54,952 bases of DNA from a virus: IMG/VR virus record IMGVR_UViG_3300031269_000018, positions 1 through 54,952 of that record, one strand, 5' to 3'. The translations under genes were made by a program, and so were the position numbers. The notes under the pieces were generated by a model. It did not search any database. It saw only the letters and a program-made list of their open reading frames with translations, and was not told where the DNA came from. Shown here piece by piece: positions 24,797-31,555 of the stretch (positions are counted from its first letter, which is position 1; each line of letters opens with the position of its first letter).

Positions 24797-24996
24797 TATG
24801 ACACCTCAAACTTATCTTTTACAGACTGGTTGTAGCACCCTGCACATAAAGTTACTACTTCGTAACCAGCAGTCATTTTACCATCAGTTTCTTCACAAAA
24901 TGAGCATACCGTTTCATGCACCACATCGGCTAATTCACCACACTTATCACACTGCGAACACCAACGCTCTCTAAGTTCTTCTCTTGTTGGTCTCAT
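24796..24996 (-). CDS. Small zinc-ribbon-like protein, 66 aa
   Basis: Eight Cys in four pairs or near-pairs: CSQCDKC, CSFCEE and CAGC, with a His before the second pair. Spacing fits one or two zinc knuckles. Such proteins bind nucleic acid or partners; no specific family is recognised. The ATG overlaps the upstream stop (ATGA). Confidence 0.7.
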   Translation of the reverse strand: MRPTREELRERWCSQCDKCGELADVVHETVCSFCEETDGKMTAGYEVVTLCAGCYNQSVKDKFEVS

Positions 24997-25250
24997 ATAT
25001 TTACCTCAATATTATTTTGTTTTAAAAGAGTACTTAAATAGAACCCTGTGTTTTCTGGATCTTCAGCCATCACAGCAACTGTGTTTTGTATTGACCAGCT
25101 GATGCCGCGATCATCTAGTAAGTTGGCCCAGTGACCAAAGTTTGTATGAATGCCTTTTGTGTAGTGACAGCTTAGTGCAAAAAAGAAGCTTTGCAAATGT
25201 AGGTACTGTGACCTGTTTACTACCTGGTTGTGTGATTTTTCAAGTGCCAT
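24993..25250 (-). CDS. Hypothetical protein, 85 aa
   Basis: Unrecognised (MALEKSHNQVVNRSQYLHLQ...). The open frame extends to 25340, but the ATG at 25250 sits right after the linker's AAGTAAGGTAATTACA, so that start is preferred. This avoids a 90-base overlap with the upstream gene. Confidence 0.6.
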   Translation of the reverse strand: MALEKSHNQVVNRSQYLHLQSFFFALSCHYTKGIHTNFGHWANLLDDRGISWSIQNTVAVMAEDPENTGFYLSTLLKQNNIEVNI

Positions 25251-25290
25251 TGTAATTACCTTACTTAGTTGTTTCGGATGATTCCGGCAT
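25251..25290 (-). repeat. Stop-to-start linker, copy 4 (partial, overlaps coding)
   Basis: Only the downstream half is kept: GCCGGAATCATCCGAAACAAC then TAAGTAAGGTAATTACA before the ATG at 25250. The upstream gene reads into it and ends there, so the linker encodes its last residues MPESSETTK. The first hairpin is absent. Confidence 0.8.
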
Positions 25291-25671
25291 TTCAAAATTT
25301 TTGCTGTTAAGAAGGTGCAGCCAGCTGATCGCGTCGTCAAACGTTGATAGACTGGTTAAATGAGGGTGCATAAGCTCTAGATCCGAAAACTCACCTGATT
25401 CAATCGCAGATCCTCTTCGGTTACTGCTCTCAGCTAACCATATCGTTTCAGAGACGTACTTTGTTAAATTAGTATCGAGCTCATCAGCAAAAAACGGACA
25501 CGCCTCATGAAAAGAAAAACCCTCAGGCAGGTTAAAAACCATGTGCCAGCCAATTACGCAATGAGCTGCGCCGCAACCTTTTAATGTTATCCAATCATCC
25601 ATGATAAAAAGGTTAGTTTCAATTTGCTTCGCTTTTTCTAGTGTTTTGATTAGGTCGTCTAAGATTTTCAT
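25261..25671 (-). CDS. Hypothetical protein, 136 aa, C-terminus encoded by linker
   Basis: CGAAHCVIGWHM (residues ~36-47) matches a C-G-x2-x-C-x-x-G-W core seen in many small phage proteins of unknown role. The last nine residues, MPESSETTK, come from the repeated linker, so the gene's original end was probably lost by recombination into the linker. Soluble, acidic. The start at 25671 is three bases after the upstream stop. Confidence 0.65.
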   Translation of the reverse strand: MKILDDLIKTLEKAKQIETNLFIMDDWITLKGCGAAHCVIGWHMVFNLPEGFSFHEACPFFADELDTNLTKYVSETIWLAESSNRRGSAIESGEFSDLELMHPHLTSLSTFDDAISWLHLLNSKNFEMPESSETTK

Positions 25672-25674
25672 ACT

Positions 25675-26040
25675 CTAGTACTCCAGTAAATTAGGTATGT
25701 CGCCTATAAGTTCAAAATAAAATGTATATGTGCATAACCACAAGCGCAAATCACCTTCTTTCCATTTATTCATTTGATGATTATTTGCTGCCTGGCCTGT
25801 TTTATCTTCATACACTACAACTTCAACCCTGTTGACCTCATCTTCAAGATAATAAGGATTAACGATAATGTCGTTTTTATCGCACCCGGTTAAATCTGCA
25901 ATTTCAATTTTTATATCTTCTAAAGTCGCGGCAATGATTTCAAATTTTATTTTGTGTTCAAACCTTCCCATTATACAACCATCTTCAAAGCGATCTTCTT
26001 CCGAAAACTTACAAACGGATTTACATATTAATTTTTTCAT
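25675..26040 (-). CDS. Hypothetical protein, 121 aa
   Basis: Acidic, mixed alpha-beta protein without recognised motifs. Its ATG overlaps the methyltransferase stop (ATGA), so the two are coupled. The start MKKLICKSVCKFSEEDR has two Cys but no metal-site pattern. Confidence 0.65.
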   Translation of the reverse strand: MKKLICKSVCKFSEEDRFEDGCIMGRFEHKIKFEIIAATLEDIKIEIADLTGCDKNDIIVNPYYLEDEVNRVEVVVYEDKTGQAANNHQMNKWKEGDLRLWLCTYTFYFELIGDIPNLLEY

Positions 26041-26669
26041 TTTGTGATCCTTATGATTTTAGTATTTACCTTGGCATAACTAAACGTGTTGTTGCCGAGT
26101 TCTTTCAATATGTCATGCTCAAGCTTTTTGTATGTGATTGGGACCAGGCAAATAGCCAAGCCGCCAGGTTTAAGACATTTAAAAACCTGATCCATGTGTG
26201 CAACGATATTTTTAAATGGTGGGTTACAGATGATCCGGTCTTCGCCGCTATATATATCACCTGGTCTGTGCTTGAATTCATCGAAATCCGTTAAAAAATC
26301 GCCTTGGTTGATACTTACAAGGGTATATTCAAACCGGTTTTGCATGTGCTCAACTAACTTTTGATGTTTTTCGATAGTATTAATACATCCGCTCATAAAC
26401 CCAGCTCGCAGCATCGCCGCCACTAGCTGCCCGGTTCCGGCGTGCGGTTCTAACACACCGTGAGCCGCTTCGTTGATAGTGGCGTCTTTATAGTCTAAAT
26501 ATTCAACCATTAGATCAGCAACGTGATCCGGTGTCGTGTGGCATTCAGTGCCCCGGTCAACCGTAAGCAGCTTAGGCGCATTTATATTGACAATCGGGAT
26601 CGGGATATCAAAATCAGGACGTTTGCACGTCAACGGCTTTTTAGGGCGCGTAAAACAGGTGTTATTCAT
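26037..26669 (-). CDS. N6-adenine DNA methyltransferase, 210 aa
   Basis: VLEPHAGTGQLVAAMLRAGF is the SAM-binding motif I and RIICNPPFKNIVAHM is motif IV with NPPF; LKPGGLAICLVP follows. The layout is that of the small class-I N6-adenine (HsdM/TaqI-like) enzymes without a large target-recognition domain. A second adenine-methylating activity beside the fused Dam-like domain at 16071-18116. The ATG at 26669 is preferred over 26678 because AGAG is nine bases upstream of it and abuts the other. Confidence 0.8.
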   Translation of the reverse strand: MNNTCFTRPKKPLTCKRPDFDIPIPIVNINAPKLLTVDRGTECHTTPDHVADLMVEYLDYKDATINEAAHGVLEPHAGTGQLVAAMLRAGFMSGCINTIEKHQKLVEHMQNRFEYTLVSINQGDFLTDFDEFKHRPGDIYSGEDRIICNPPFKNIVAHMDQVFKCLKPGGLAICLVPITYKKLEHDILKELGNNTFSYAKVNTKIIRITK

Positions 26670-26859
26670 GATTATCATCTCTAGTGCAAACGCTTTTCGC
26701 GCTGTGCATTACACAACTTGAAAACTCTTGCATCGCTCCGCGTAACGATAGTGAATGTATTTCTTGCAATCCGTATTTGATTGTAAAAAGGGTTTTAGTT
26801 TTTTGTATTAGTGTGACCGGGTGATCTAACCCCTTTGACGCTGTAATTAATATATTCAT
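26662..26859 (-). CDS. Hypothetical protein, 65 aa
   Basis: Unrecognised small protein (MNILITASKGLDHPVTLIQK...). Its start overlaps the stop upstream (TAATG) and its end overlaps the methyltransferase gene, consistent with a translated member of this chain. Confidence 0.55.
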   Translation of the reverse strand: MNILITASKGLDHPVTLIQKTKTLFTIKYGLQEIHSLSLRGAMQEFSSCVMHSAKSVCTRDDNHE

Positions 26860-27092
26860 TATTTACGATCCTCTGTTAGAATTTGAACCGGGCCTTTGTC
26901 TTTGTAGCTCCAGATAAAAGGGATCTCATAACTCAGGTCCCCGGTTACCTGGTCGATAAATGTGATCACATTACACTTGAATTCGTAATTTTTTATGATC
27001 TCGGTTGTCTCCGGTGTCACTTTTATATAAATATCACTGCACCAATTTGACAGCGGCAAGCCTGTAGCTATTAGTTGATCAAGTATTTTCAT
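26859..27092 (-). CDS. Hypothetical protein, 77 aa
   Basis: Beta-rich soluble protein of unknown function (MKILDQLIATGLPLSNWCSD...). The frame is open to 27179, but the ATG at 27092 forms an ATGA overlap with the upstream stop and follows GAGGG, so I chose it. Confidence 0.6.
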   Translation of the reverse strand: MKILDQLIATGLPLSNWCSDIYIKVTPETTEIIKNYEFKCNVITFIDQVTGDLSYEIPFIWSYKDKGPVQILTEDRK

Positions 27093-27532
27093 ATTGAAAC
27101 CCTCTTTTGTAAGTGAATGAAGAAACCAAAAACGCGTGAAGCGTTTGCAGGCTTTGCATATTTTGTTATCTTTGCCCAAGTGTATAAAAGTTCAAGCTCT
27201 GACTGTTCAAGCTGATTAGGATCTTTATTAAAGTCAATATGCATACTTAAAACACCCTTGGCCATTGCGCGGGTGGGCTTGGTTGGGTACTGTATTTTTC
27301 CGTGTGTGTTATGCGCGTCAATATCTAAACGAGCGCAGCACTCGCGGCTTGTGCCACATTCAAGGTTGCATTGACACGTTTTTGATCCATCTTCTTCAAT
27401 AAAATATAGATCAACCGTTTGCCACTCGTAATGATTGCCCGCTTTATAAAAGATATTAGAGCCACTGTGCGCTAATGTTTCATTTGATAGATCGATATCA
27501 AGTTTTAAAATTTTAGGTGTTATACGTTTCAT
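27089..27532 (-). CDS. Hypothetical protein, 147 aa
   Basis: Unrecognised soluble protein. Cys occur in the middle (CQCNLECGTSRECC), suggesting a metal site or disulphides. It is preceded by linker copy 5, which provides AAGTAAGGAAATTACA before the ATG. Function unknown. Confidence 0.65.
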   Translation of the reverse strand: MKRITPKILKLDIDLSNETLAHSGSNIFYKAGNHYEWQTVDLYFIEEDGSKTCQCNLECGTSRECCARLDIDAHNTHGKIQYPTKPTRAMAKGVLSMHIDFNKDPNQLEQSELELLYTWAKITKYAKPANASRVFGFFIHLQKRVSI

Positions 27533-27600
27533 TTTTGTAATTTCCTTACTTTAGTTAACATCACATAACCAACTTTAAAAGCTGGCTATAGGATAGCAAA
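27533..27600 (-). repeat. Stop-to-start linker, copy 5 (divergent)
   Basis: From the TAG of the DUF3560 gene to the next ATG: ATAGCCAGCTT pairs with AAGTTGGTTAT (11 pairs counting G-U), then TAACTAAAGTAAGGAAATTACA. The CGGAATNATCCG mini-hairpin is missing. The TAGCCA...TGGTTA arms are shared with copies 1 and 2. Confidence 0.75.
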
Positions 27601-28986
27601 CTATATAAGCGCGATTTGTCCGGGCTTGGCGGTTTCTGGCATTTCGTGCACTTTACTGTCAGTTAAAAACACCGCTTTATAGTCGTAATCTGCCCGGCCA
27701 TATTTATCAACGCCCATTTTAACGAATCCGATCCGGATCCTAAACGTCTTGCATTTTGATAATATGGTGCTCTTGTGGTCGTTTCCGATCCCTTTGTACT
27801 GCTCTTTTGTAAGCTCTACTTGGTCAAGCTCTCGCGCTCTGTAGCCGCCTTGCCAGGTAACAGGTTGATCAGTCTTAAAGTTTAAGATAGGGATCGCAGC
27901 CTTAGCACTGGGGGCGCGTTTTGCTGGTACTTCATAACCAACTGACTGCATGAGCTCGCGCCATTCTTGATCGTCCAGCTCAAGATCACAACTGCTCGAT
28001 AAGTGAAGCGGCAAGCAAACCGAACTAGTGACGGTCCAGGCTTCGTTTTTTAACTCTGCTTTTGGTTTATCTGCGCCGTGGGCCCTCAAGAATGTTTGCA
28101 GCACTGCCGGAGTCAATGCACCGTCATACAATGGCACAATGGCAAGCTGTCCTTGCTCGTATGCTAAGCGGTTTAGAATATGGTTGATTATCCTTGCCCG
28201 TCTTTTGCTATTAATGCGTGCCGTGTAGATTTCCCGCAGTTTCTCAAGTGCTTGGTCTTCTGTGATCTCTCCTGACTCGATTTTATTATTAAGATCCAGG
28301 TTTCTAGTTTCATACTGGCCGCATAAGTTGTATGTGTAAGTCGTCTTTGATTCTGGCTTCATTTTGTTTTTGACGATATCGATTACATTCAAAGAATGCG
28401 CGGCGTCGTTGATCGCTCGTTGTTGATCGCGTAGGTCTTTAGATAGCGTCTTGATCCTGTTTGAGATGGTGCGCGTGTTGTTCTTGTGGTCTGCATGACC
28501 GATCACGCCTTTCGCCCTCCATACCCAATACCCCACGGCATCGGCTGTGTTGTGTGCGTTATCAATGGCACGCTCGATCTGTTTCTCTGTTTTCTTTGCT
28601 TTGCGTTCTGAATGATGGCCGCTTAAGATTGGTTGATTGTTGCCGATCCGCTGCATCAAGTCATTTGCTGCTAACTGGTAACCATGGCATTGATCCGATC
28701 TCTTTTGAGCCAAGAGAAGCAACCGATCCGCTTTTGCCTCTGCGCGTTCAACCATTGTTAAACCCTCGGGCATAATATCGCCAGCAAGAGCAAGACAAAA
28801 ATCCTCGTTATCAAGTGACCAGTAAGCGACGAACAGCTTTTGAACTGGCGCCCACTTCCACCCGCTTGACTTCAATGCGGACCAGTCTTCGGAGTCAATG
28901 CGGACCTCAGTGTAAATCCTTAGCTTATTGTCTTCGGGTGAATAAGTCGCGCTAAAATCTTCAGCGTTGTACTTGTCAATATTCAT
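27601..28986 (-). CDS. DUF3560-containing protein, 461 aa
   Basis: Residues ~80-180 carry a DUF3560-like domain: a charged helix (ERAEAKADRLLLLAQKRSDQ), then NNQPILSGHHSERKAKKTEK and a following helix with YWVWRAKGV. N-terminal residues 1-65 form a small domain (WSALKSSGWKWAPVQKLFVA) that often precedes it. DUF3560 proteins occur on phages and plasmids beside anti-restriction and polyvalent proteins; biochemical function is unknown. The gene is the largest of the accessory block and is bounded by linkers on both sides. Confidence 0.8.
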   Translation of the reverse strand: MNIDKYNAEDFSATYSPEDNKLRIYTEVRIDSEDWSALKSSGWKWAPVQKLFVAYWSLDNEDFCLALAGDIMPEGLTMVERAEAKADRLLLLAQKRSDQCHGYQLAANDLMQRIGNNQPILSGHHSERKAKKTEKQIERAIDNAHNTADAVGYWVWRAKGVIGHADHKNNTRTISNRIKTLSKDLRDQQRAINDAAHSLNVIDIVKNKMKPESKTTYTYNLCGQYETRNLDLNNKIESGEITEDQALEKLREIYTARINSKRRARIINHILNRLAYEQGQLAIVPLYDGALTPAVLQTFLRAHGADKPKAELKNEAWTVTSSVCLPLHLSSSCDLELDDQEWRELMQSVGYEVPAKRAPSAKAAIPILNFKTDQPVTWQGGYRARELDQVELTKEQYKGIGNDHKSTILSKCKTFRIRIGFVKMGVDKYGRADYDYKAVFLTDSKVHEMPETAKPGQIALI

Positions 28987-29056
28987 GTAATTACCTTACT
29001 TAGTTGTTTTCGGATGATTCCGACACTAGACCCTTAATAAAAGGCCTAGTGGCAGA
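28987..29056 (-). repeat. Stop-to-start linker, copy 6
   Basis: Directly after the TGA of the 32-aa membrane gene: TCTGC, stem CACTAGGCC / GGGTCTAGTG (nine pairs with one G-U), CGGAATCATCCGAAAACAAC, then AAGTAAGGTAATTAC before the ATG at 28986. Arms differ in sequence from other copies but pair as well, pointing to selection for structure. Confidence 0.85.
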
Positions 29057-29155
29057 TCATTGCCCTAATAAAAACGCCAGTATAAAAAGAAGCCCTAACA
29101 CGTTAAACGCGATCACAAGGCCGATCAATAGTACTTTGATTAAACGCTGCATCAT
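29057..29155 (-). CDS. Tiny membrane protein, 32 aa
   Basis: Too short for ordinary gene calling. The peptide, MMQRLIKVLLIGLVIAFNVL then GLLFILAFLLGQ, is one hydrophobic helix with a basic start. Its ATG shares a base with the upstream stop (TAATG), and its stop is followed at once by linker copy 6. Small one-helix phage proteins can be inhibitors of host membrane enzymes or lysis factors; here the role is open. Confidence 0.6.
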   Translation of the reverse strand: MMQRLIKVLLIGLVIAFNVLGLLFILAFLLGQ

Positions 29156-29355
29156 TATGTGTTGCTCCAATCGTTGATATTGAAATCAGTGTCATAATGA
29201 TACGCATCAAGAAAAGCGCTCACATCATCAATGGTATACGCTTCAATCTCGCAATATGTCTGCGCCTGATCAATAACGCATTCGACTGGATAACCTGCGA
29301 TACGTAAATAATTGTTATAGTGTTGGTCTAACTGCTGGATCTCTTGTTCTCTCAT
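29155..29355 (-). CDS. Hypothetical protein, 66 aa
   Basis: Acidic protein with no recognised motif (MREQEIQQLDQHYNNYLRIA...; DVSAFLDAYHYDTDFNINDW). A shortened linker-like sequence (29356-29385, with AACAACAAC and AAGGAAATTA) precedes its ATG. Confidence 0.6.
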   Translation of the reverse strand: MREQEIQQLDQHYNNYLRIAGYPVECVIDQAQTYCEIEAYTIDDVSAFLDAYHYDTDFNINDWSNT

Positions 29356-29385
29356 GGTCTTAATTTCCTTAAAACGTTGTTGTTG

Positions 29386-29619
29386 TTAGTATGTCTTTAC
29401 GACTTTAAAAGCTAGGTTTAGATCGCAACCGTCCCAATCACAGGATGTCATTTCACCATCAATACGAGCAAATACAACAAACTCGGCTATATCATCAGGC
29501 AAGTCGTCATTGCTACAACTAAAAGTAAAGTCATTGCAAATCGTATTTACTACACTGAATTTAATGACAGCGAAGTACAGAACACCGTTATATTGTATTT
29601 CTAAGTCGTTTATAATCAT
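29386..29619 (-). CDS. Hypothetical protein, 77 aa, first gene of the accessory block
   Basis: Beta-rich, acidic small protein (MIINDLEIQYNGVLYFAVIK...). No family recognised. GAGAG precedes the ATG. It is the first gene after the non-coding control region, so it may be expressed very early; an operator-like palindrome lies about 90-110 bases upstream. Confidence 0.6.
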   Translation of the reverse strand: MIINDLEIQYNGVLYFAVIKFSVVNTICNDFTFSCSNDDLPDDIAEFVVFARIDGEMTSCDWDGCDLNLAFKVVKTY

Positions 29620-29710
29620 TTGTGTGATCTCTCTGTTTAGTTGCTAAGTCGCTAAGTATTTATTCAAGTCGTAACGCGGTGGCTGATGCTCTTGATTGCT
29701 TAATTCCTAA

Positions 29711-29728
29711 CTTAACAAAGATGTTAAG
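29711..29728. promoter_or_regulatory. Operator-like palindrome matching 15141-15164
   Basis: CTTAACA - AAGA - TGTTAAG is a perfect inverted repeat with a four-base centre. Seventeen of its 18 bases match the corresponding part of the palindrome over the promoter at 15132-15164. Here it sits upstream of the first accessory gene. No good -10 is seen at the matching place. Confidence 0.5.
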
Positions 29729-29928
29729 ATAAATCAAGTAAATCGGCACACCTATTTGTAATTAGAGGGATGAGTCAAGGCTGAGTCAAGAAATAGCAGG
29801 GCTACAGGGTGCGCGGTTGCTGGGTTTCTTTGTTCCGTTGGCTCGGTGCGGCACAGGTCAGGAGGGTGAGACGGTTTCCTTGATCTTAGTATCTGCGTGG
29901 CTTGTAGCTCTGTTACTTAACATTATTG

Positions 29929-29950
29929 TATATATATATATATATATATA
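29929..29950. repeat. (TA)11 tract
   Basis: Eleven perfect TA units, the only long simple repeat of this kind in the window. It is followed by TGTATGTATTATGTATATATGG and then G/T-rich repeats. Easily melted DNA of this kind often marks replication origins. Confidence 0.9.
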
Positions 29951-29970
29951 GTGTATGTATTATGTATATA

Positions 29971-30011
29971 TGGTGGCTGTGGTGGCTGTGGCTGTGGCTG
30001 TGTGTGTGTGG
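29971..30011. repeat. G/T-rich tandem repeats
   Basis: Repeats of GGTGGCTGT, GGCTGT and GT follow the TA tract. The strand is G-rich, so the complementary strand is C/A-rich. It may form a structured or protein-bound single strand beside the AT tract. Confidence 0.75.
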
Positions 30012-30115
30012 TCACCAAAGCTGGAACATGGTGAGTCAGTGAGTTAAATGGCTACAGACCACGCCAGGTAAGGGTTAGAGCGGTTCAGGGGGGGTAAGTC
30101 GGTAATCTTGGATTT

Positions 30116-30181
30116 GTACAATAAACGTACATTAGTCAACCTTTTTTCTAATTTGCATTGACAGCAGTACAAAATACGTAC
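30116..30181. promoter_or_regulatory. Paired GTACAANNNACGTAC boxes with divergent -35-like elements
   Basis: GTACAATAAACGTAC (30116-30130) and GTACAAAATACGTAC (30167-30181) share 12 fixed bases and are 51 bases apart. Between them are TTGACT on the minus strand (30139-30134) and TTGACA on the plus strand (30158-30163); each is 15 bases from a -10-like hexamer that lies in or at the edge of a box (TACAAA leftward, TACGAT rightward). The 15-base spacing is short, so promoter activity is uncertain. Repressor-controlled divergent promoters are inferred. Confidence 0.4.
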
Positions 30182-30685
30182 GATTTACTTCTTCAAGGGG
30201 TATTTCAAGGTCACCAGTTACTTGAACAAGTCAGATCATGGCTACCTACTGACTACAAAGTCACTCGGACACTAAGCCTCTACCCTTGGCCGACAGCGCA
30301 GAAATTAAGCCAGCCTTGACCGTCAAGTCATGAAGCGACGCCAACACATAGTTACCTGTCAACTTACTTTAAGGTGTGCCGAGTGAGTCAGTACTGAAGG
30401 ATCGCAGACACGACAACGCTTTGTAAGCTGGCTCAGGGCCTAAGAGGGTGAGTCAGTAGCAAGATCGTCGTTATTTTGCTGCTTCCTTACTTCGATCCTT
30501 CGCTGCTACATAAAAACGCGGTAGCAAATCACGCTTAGAAAAAAGATTTCCAGTACCTTTTTGCTTTTCCGTTTTAGGATCTCGGTTTCTGAGAGCTGCG
30601 ATCGCCAGGCGGGGGTTTAGTCTATATTATATATACATACAGTAAGCTTACACACAGAACCAAAAAAATAAAAAACCCAAGGTAC

Positions 30686-30714
30686 TTGACTGCTATTACG
30701 AAAGCTATTAAATT
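30686..30714 (+). promoter_or_regulatory. Promoter candidate for the late operon
   Basis: TTGACT (30686-30691), a 17-base spacer and TAAATT (30709-30714), 29 bases before the terminase gene start. It begins GTACTTGAC, the same nine bases as the start of the 15132-15164 promoter. The HindIII-like palindrome GTAAGCTTAC lies at 30642-30651 just upstream. Confidence 0.5.
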
Positions 30715-30742
30715 ACATCTATTTAATTAAGCGGTGACACGT

Positions 30743-31555
30743 ATGATTTCAGACTTCATGGCGAAGAAACGAATTGACTGGATAATTGACCCAAGGGTTG
30801 CTGATATCGATGGAACTTGGATGCCTGGTAGCAACGATGTAACGCGAGTATGGGATGTGTGTTCTGCGAGAGAAAGAGAGGCGATAGTTGCATTTATCTC
30901 ATGTGATACTTACGGCGAGGTGATACAACGGATAACAAGTATGTCACTTCAAGCATGTGTTACGCTGTTACAGACAAACAAAAAAGTAGTGTTAGCGGTG
31001 GTTGCAGGTCGCTTGTGTAATTTGCCATCGGATACTGCGCGTTATATGTATTTAGACACGTTGATGTCAACGGTGCATCAGAGGGAAATTCATCGAAACG
31101 AAATCAGTTCAATTATTAAAACGGACAAAGACCATTTAATTGAGTTATCGCAGAAGCTTAAAATTGATGGTGATGGGAAGCGAGATATTTTAAAGCAATT
31201 GGTAGCTTATGGCATGCAGACTAAATTACATGAGGAGGCAGAGCTTGACCATGCGACTGGTTTGGTCAGTAGGCCAGCGGTGTATACATTAGCGGATCCG
31301 AGAATGGCGTTGTTGTCTGTTCAAGAGTTGAATAAGATGGACCATGAGTACAGTGAGGATGAGTCAAGTACATCAAGTACTGAGTCTCAAGCTGAAAGAA
31401 TTAGACGTTTAAGACAAACGGCGCCAAAAGAAATTTTAAAGACATTGAATGACACAGCGAACCGAGAGGCGAAGAAATTGAATGGGATTGCCAAGCAGAT
31501 ATCTAAGCGACAAATGAGTGATCTAGAGAAACTTGAAACAGGTGCTGACGAATGA
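30743..31555 (+). CDS. Terminase small subunit candidate, 270 aa
   Basis: Placed directly before the large terminase, with an ATGA overlap (31552-31555), where small subunits usually are. The protein is helical, with a Ser/Thr/acidic linker (EDESSTSSTESQAERIRRLR) and a basic C-terminal helix. I see no definite helix-turn-helix motif, so the call is from position only. I chose the ATG at 30743 because GGTGA lies five bases before it, as at two other late genes; a GTG at 30734 is also possible. TGAGTCAAG of the control region recurs at 31360 in the coding sequence. Confidence 0.55.
   Translation: MISDFMAKKRIDWIIDPRVADIDGTWMPGSNDVTRVWDVCSAREREAIVAFISCDTYGEVIQRITSMSLQACVTLLQTNKKVVLAVVAGRLCNLPSDTARYMYLDTLMSTVHQREIHRNEISSIIKTDKDHLIELSQKLKIDGDGKRDILKQLVAYGMQTKLHEEAELDHATGLVSRPAVYTLADPRMALLSVQELNKMDHEYSEDESSTSSTESQAERIRRLRQTAPKEILKTLNDTANREAKKLNGIAKQISKRQMSDLEKLETGADE

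Larger units (their letters stand above)
29620..30742. other. 1.1-kb gene-free region; candidate origin and divergent control region
   Basis: I find no convincing gene on either strand. It contains a palindrome (29711-29728), two tandem TGAGTCAAG (29771, 29782), a (TA)11 tract (29929-29950), G/T-rich repeats of GGCTGTGG type (29971-30010), three GTGAGTCAGT (30031, 30383, 30448), two GTACAANNNACGTAC boxes (30116, 30167) with back-to-back -35-like elements between, and a promoter before the terminase genes. AT tract, G-rich strand and iteron-like repeats fit a replication origin; this is inference. Confidence 0.55.

Noticed and set aside
23635-29056. Repeated linkers as a CRISPR array or insertion-sequence ends
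   Set aside because: Spacing follows genes of different length, copies vary, and no cas or transposase gene is nearby.
29620-30742. tRNA or a protein gene in the gene-free region
   Set aside because: No cloverleaf arms or T-loop signature found by eye, and all frames are broken often.
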